From contig NC_090295.1 of the NCBI RefSeq assembly GCF_037392515.1, positions 18,988,001 through 19,052,000 of the forward strand: a stretch of 64,000 nt of DNA. The letters are read 5' to 3'. The stretch comes from Haliotis asinina (taxonomy: Eukaryota; Mollusca; Gastropoda; Lepetellida; Haliotidae). The notes below the pieces were generated by a model. The model did no database searches. It had not been told where the DNA came from and saw nothing but the letters and a program-made list of their open reading frames with translations. The translations under genes and the position numbers were made by a program. Shown here piece after piece: positions 60,440 to 64,000 of the stretch (position 1 is its first letter; each line of letters opens with the position of its first letter).

Positions 60440-62100
60440 TCTAAAAATCATAATTTTAATCATCCTTGCGCAAGCAAAGTGTTGGTGAAGTACATTCCAC
60501 AGAGGAGGATGTTTATATGGAAAACTTAAAGATTTAAGGTAGATGATTTTGAAAATGTAATGCTGAATGTTTCAGACCCGCCGTCATTTTTACTTCACAC
60601 ATGTCCAATTGTCTTCATACTGAATCTGGTGTAGTAACTCCCAAACAACTAATCCACCACTGCATACTGCTATCTCTCCAGCTGCTTATACATAAATGTC
60701 GAAAAGTACATGTAACTATTACTTTCAGGATAATTCCCAAAATGTGCACCTCACTTGGGTGCATGGGGGTTATGTTAAAATGAAAATCATCGATACGTTT
60801 TCCCTGCAGACTATACACCTCGCCGTAAAATTAGAAACACGGTGTTATTAAAAGTTAAACTGAAAATTCATTTGTAAAAACCATTTCCTTATGAAACAAG
60901 AAATTGGAACTTGGTGTAACCAGACATGTTTGTGGTGTCTATTTTCACTTTCACGCCAGAAAATTCATAGCGGCTGAAAAGTAGGTCATTGTCTGAGCAT
61001 AAAGATGCTCGATCTTTTGGTATGAATTTTCTCTTAATTCAGTGGGCGGTGTGGTAGACAAGTGGTCGGTTTGAGAGTGGTAATATATAAATCTCTGTGA
61101 CAGTGAGTTGAGGTTGTCACTAAATACATTTTGCACAATGTTTACATTTTTCCATACTCGGTAACCTTTTCTGTCGCACGTGGGGAAAATCTCAAATCAT
61201 GCACCGTTGAGGCATGGTGCAGTCTCAACCTCAAGCCGAAGGGCTGTCTCGGCCAAGGTGTAATATATCGCCTTCTGTTGTATTCTGACATAAGTCTGTC
61301 TCACGGTCCTTGAACCATACAGTCTGCCATGGGCTCCTTTAGAATTCACCGTCAACAACTAATGAAAAATTCAAAACTACCGCTATGCCATCGGCACATT
61401 CCATGTGCTGTCCAGTCATTATTGTATCCTGGCTGGGAATGCCAACTTATGTTTGTGGTTGTTTCAAATTCCATACTAAATTCAAGGATGTTATTGAAAT
61501 GTTATATCTCATATGTTTATGGTTGCTTAAATGAATCAGTCACCAACTCACATAAGATGAAAATACACTTCCATGGCATATGCACAAAGCCATCTCTCTT
61601 ACAGTGCAACGTAGCTCTGACAAATTGGGCGCTAAAGGTTAGGGTAGGGTAGACAAATCTCGAAGGTAATCCTTTAAATGATGTAAAGTTTTTAACAAGA
61701 CTAATGTCATGAACTATAACAGATTTAAACACACACACTGCCCCTTTGGCTGTGGCTATGTGGCAGGTTGTTCATGGTTGTTGTACGTGAGCCTCCATAC
61801 ATCTTTCTAAACTAGTGTCATGAATGGGGTGTTAAAGTGTCAAAGTGACCGGCACCGCATAGGTGTATATTATCATAACAACTAAGGTCCTTCCTGAATG
61901 CATGCTCCCATGTTCAATGGAGTTCAGCCAACTCCCTGGGGAACATACAACATTCACTAGGCACACAGTTTGTTGTGGCTAAAGGTGGGTACAAAACACT
62001 AGAAAAAAGACAGATATGCTGATTTTTTAATATTTCAAATGAGTAGAACTACAGGGTAGGAGCATGCGAAATAGTCGACTGTACGTTTTGTCAGAATTAA
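60440..62100. other. Intergenic U4, no gene seen
   Basis: Collinear with U3 44555-46140, including the stretch shared only by these two units. Confidence 0.5.
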
Positions 62101-62104
62101 AATG

Positions 62105-62470
62105 TGTTATTTTCCTTCATCATCGTCCTGTCCTACACTGTCAGTAACATCATCATCATCATCATCATCATCAATGATCTTAACCCCTTGCTTTTCGTAA
62201 TAGATGACATAATCATCTACATTAGTAAAGGCATTGGGGTAACGCTTGGCCTGCAAGTAGTAATGTTGGCACATTTCTTAGGATCGTGGAATCGAAATAA
62301 AAATAGAAAAATCTTAGGGTCTCCAGTATCTCCTGTTCATTCTGTTGTTCCACTTGAATATTGACTCTCAGGTTGCAGGTCAAATGTCACTGTGACGGCT
62401 CAACGGCTAAATGAAGGTAGTGCACGGAGGTATTTTCCAACAGTTGTGCACTTGCCACGGCAAGAGACTT
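62105..62470 (-). mobile_element. Polinton-like fossil remnant, U4
   Basis: The smallest remnant: a short (CAT)n tract joined to the last parts of the relic seen in U3. Broken. Confidence 0.3.
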
Positions 62471-62619
62471 CCTTTTTTCTTATTCTTTAAAACATACGAC
62501 TCCGTAAAACAAAAGATAAAACTGACCCGGTCTTACTCCATTATACCTTTGCCTCTACTACAGTAAACTAAACTTGGCTTGGTTTTTGTTGATGTTTTTT
62601 CTCTAATATATAAATACAA

Positions 62620-62885
62620 GAGTGAGTGAGTGAGTAAGTGAATGAGTATAGTTTTACGCCACACTCAGCAATATTCTAGCTATATTCTGTAAATAATCGA
62701 GTCAGGACCAGACAATTCAGGGTCCAACAGCATGAGCATCGGGAATTGGGAACCGATGACATGTTTCAGCCAAGTCAGCGAACCAGAACACCCTATCCCG
62801 TCAGTCGCCTTCTATGACAAACATAGTTGACTTTTGAGGCAAGCATGCTGAAGGCCTATTCTACTCCGAAACCTTCACAGGTACA
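62620..62885 (-). mobile_element. SINE family B, right part of U4
   Basis: Begins with GAGTGAGTGAGTAAG; the middle is shortened before GTAAATAATCGAG. Confidence 0.75.
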
Positions 62886-63039
62886 TAAATTCAAGACTAC
62901 TCACTAAATACAATAAGCCCTTTCAATCTTCCCTTTCAATTTTACCTTTACAAAAACACAAGACAGTGGGCAGGTAGAATGTATGAAGCTACTGTACAGT
63001 TCTATTGTTAAGCATATAGCTCTTGTGGAAGACCTGATG

Positions 63040-63760
63040 GTCTGTGCCAGAAGTCTCAGAATTCACAACTCTTTATTCTCTAGAAATCGCCAACGGCGGT
63101 ACATGTGATAAACGTACATACATTTACATAACCTACAAGACAGCAGCTTACATGGTAGTGAGATGTAAAATAGCGATTTCAATTTTTAAATGCGTTAATT
63201 CAGTAATTTAGAAAGGCATTTAAGGTCGCTTATGCTGGTAGTAGACAAGAGCTTTTTATGGATTGACAAATATGGGGATTCTAGGTATTTCGTGTTCAGA
63301 GATTGTTGTTGCAGTTGGTGAAAAGCTTCACATCTGAATAAATAGTGAAACTCATCTCCAACAGCGTTTGATACACAAAACGGACATTGTCGGTCTTCAC
63401 GTGGAATACCCAACCATCGGCTAGTCTCAATTGGCAAATTATGGTTAAATGTTCTAAACTTCAAAATAGGATAGCATATAGTGTTTGGAAGGAAGAAGAT
63501 ATTTTTCTAAGATTGGTTTGGTTTTGAAATATTTATAGTAACCTTCTTAGAACTTAAGTCAACTTGAGACTTTCAATTTGGAAAAAAAACTGCTCTCTTT
63601 AGGTGTTTTCGACTACTGAAACAAGCCCATTACATGCCTCTACTCAGAAAACTAATCCCTAATTACTCCCAGTAGATAATTTGTGATGTAGTTCACATGA
63701 GGTGTAGTTCTATGGGAGTGAACCGTTGGACGCACGTTTGGAAGGAATCCAGGCCGTCGT
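63040..63760 (-). mobile_element. LINE ORF2 C-terminus and 3' end, U4
   Basis: It reads KFRTFNHNLPIETSRWLGIP, REDRQCPFCVSNAVGDEF and HYLFRCEAF, then a stop after SDLKCLSKLLN. 5' truncated. Confidence 0.82.
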
Positions 63761-63764
63761 CGTG

Positions 63765-64000
63765 ACGAAGTAACGTATTAAGTACAATCCGTTTGATTTC
63801 ATTTTAGACAGATGAACTGCTCACTAACACAAAATATAATAACCACAGCAAACCCGCATTTTTCACAGTCGCATGAAATCGACAGACCAAGTTTAATGAT
63901 TTGGACACTCGATTCAAAACGTTGTTAAGAAACGATCATTATTTTGTTGTCACTTTTCGTCGTATTTTTTTAAGATTGGGACAACTTGCTGGTAGAACAG
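63765..64000. other. Start of the unit-end block, cut by window
   Basis: Matches 16325-16525, 35165-35400 and 48150-48390. Confidence 0.6.

Larger units (their letters stand above)
49014..64000. repeat. Tandem duplication unit U4 (cut by window end)
   Basis: 14,987 bp present. The last bases match U1 near 16520, so roughly 650 bp remain before a further unit would begin if the array continues. Confidence 0.88.

Noticed and set aside
3000-63000. CRISPR arrays, operons, ribosome binding sites and rRNA
   Set aside because: The sequence is eukaryotic with spliced genes, and no such structures were seen.

Overview
The window looks like nuclear DNA of a marine gastropod, most likely an abalone (Haliotis-like). 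It is AT-rich and intron-rich, with AC microsatellites, GAGT tracts and many copies of tRNA-derived SINEs that end in a tail of the form ATTGCTAAAAGTGGCGTAAAAC. The genes are ependymin-related secreted proteins of a type known from abalone. The organism is inferred from these features and was not tested by any search.

The window is one tandem array of a large duplicated unit: U1 1-17173, U2 17174-36049, U3 36050-49013, U4 49014-64000 (incomplete at its right end). The phase of the unit borders is arbitrary. Each unit carries one ependymin-related gene on the + strand near its left end: copy 1 997-4192, copy 2 18033-22206, copy 3 37088-41475, copy 4 50076-55147. Each gene has five coding exons with identical phases, a TATA box 77 bases before the ATG, a CACGTG E-box just upstream, and probably a spliced 3' UTR exon. 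Copies 2, 3 and 4 are intact (201, 199 and 201 aa). Copy 1 has an in-frame TAG at codon 134 and has lost about 55 bp of upstream promoter, so it is a likely pseudogene.

The rest of each unit (about 8 to 13 kb) has no convincing host gene. From left to right it holds SINE copies in introns and 3' flank, a decayed Tc1/mariner transposase on the - strand (U1, U2, U4), a foldback element with TCCTACGTAGGA subrepeats (complete in U2 and U4, left end only in U1), broken fragments of a Polinton-like element on the - strand, a roughly 74-bp satellite with a GGCTGAAGAGCC hairpin (U1, U2), low-complexity AC tracts, and the 3' end of a LINE on the - strand.

The units differ by insertions and deletions that date events after duplication: a SINE only in U4, two insertions only in U2, a transposase and LINE block bounded by inverted repeats only in U1, and a large deletion in U3 with a TGCA junction. 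The gene bodies from exon 2 to mid intron 4 group as {1,3} and {2,4}, whereas promoters, exon 5, the 3' ends and intergenic DNA group as {1,2} and {3,4}. This points to gene conversion or crossing-over inside the array and is the most informative signal in the window.
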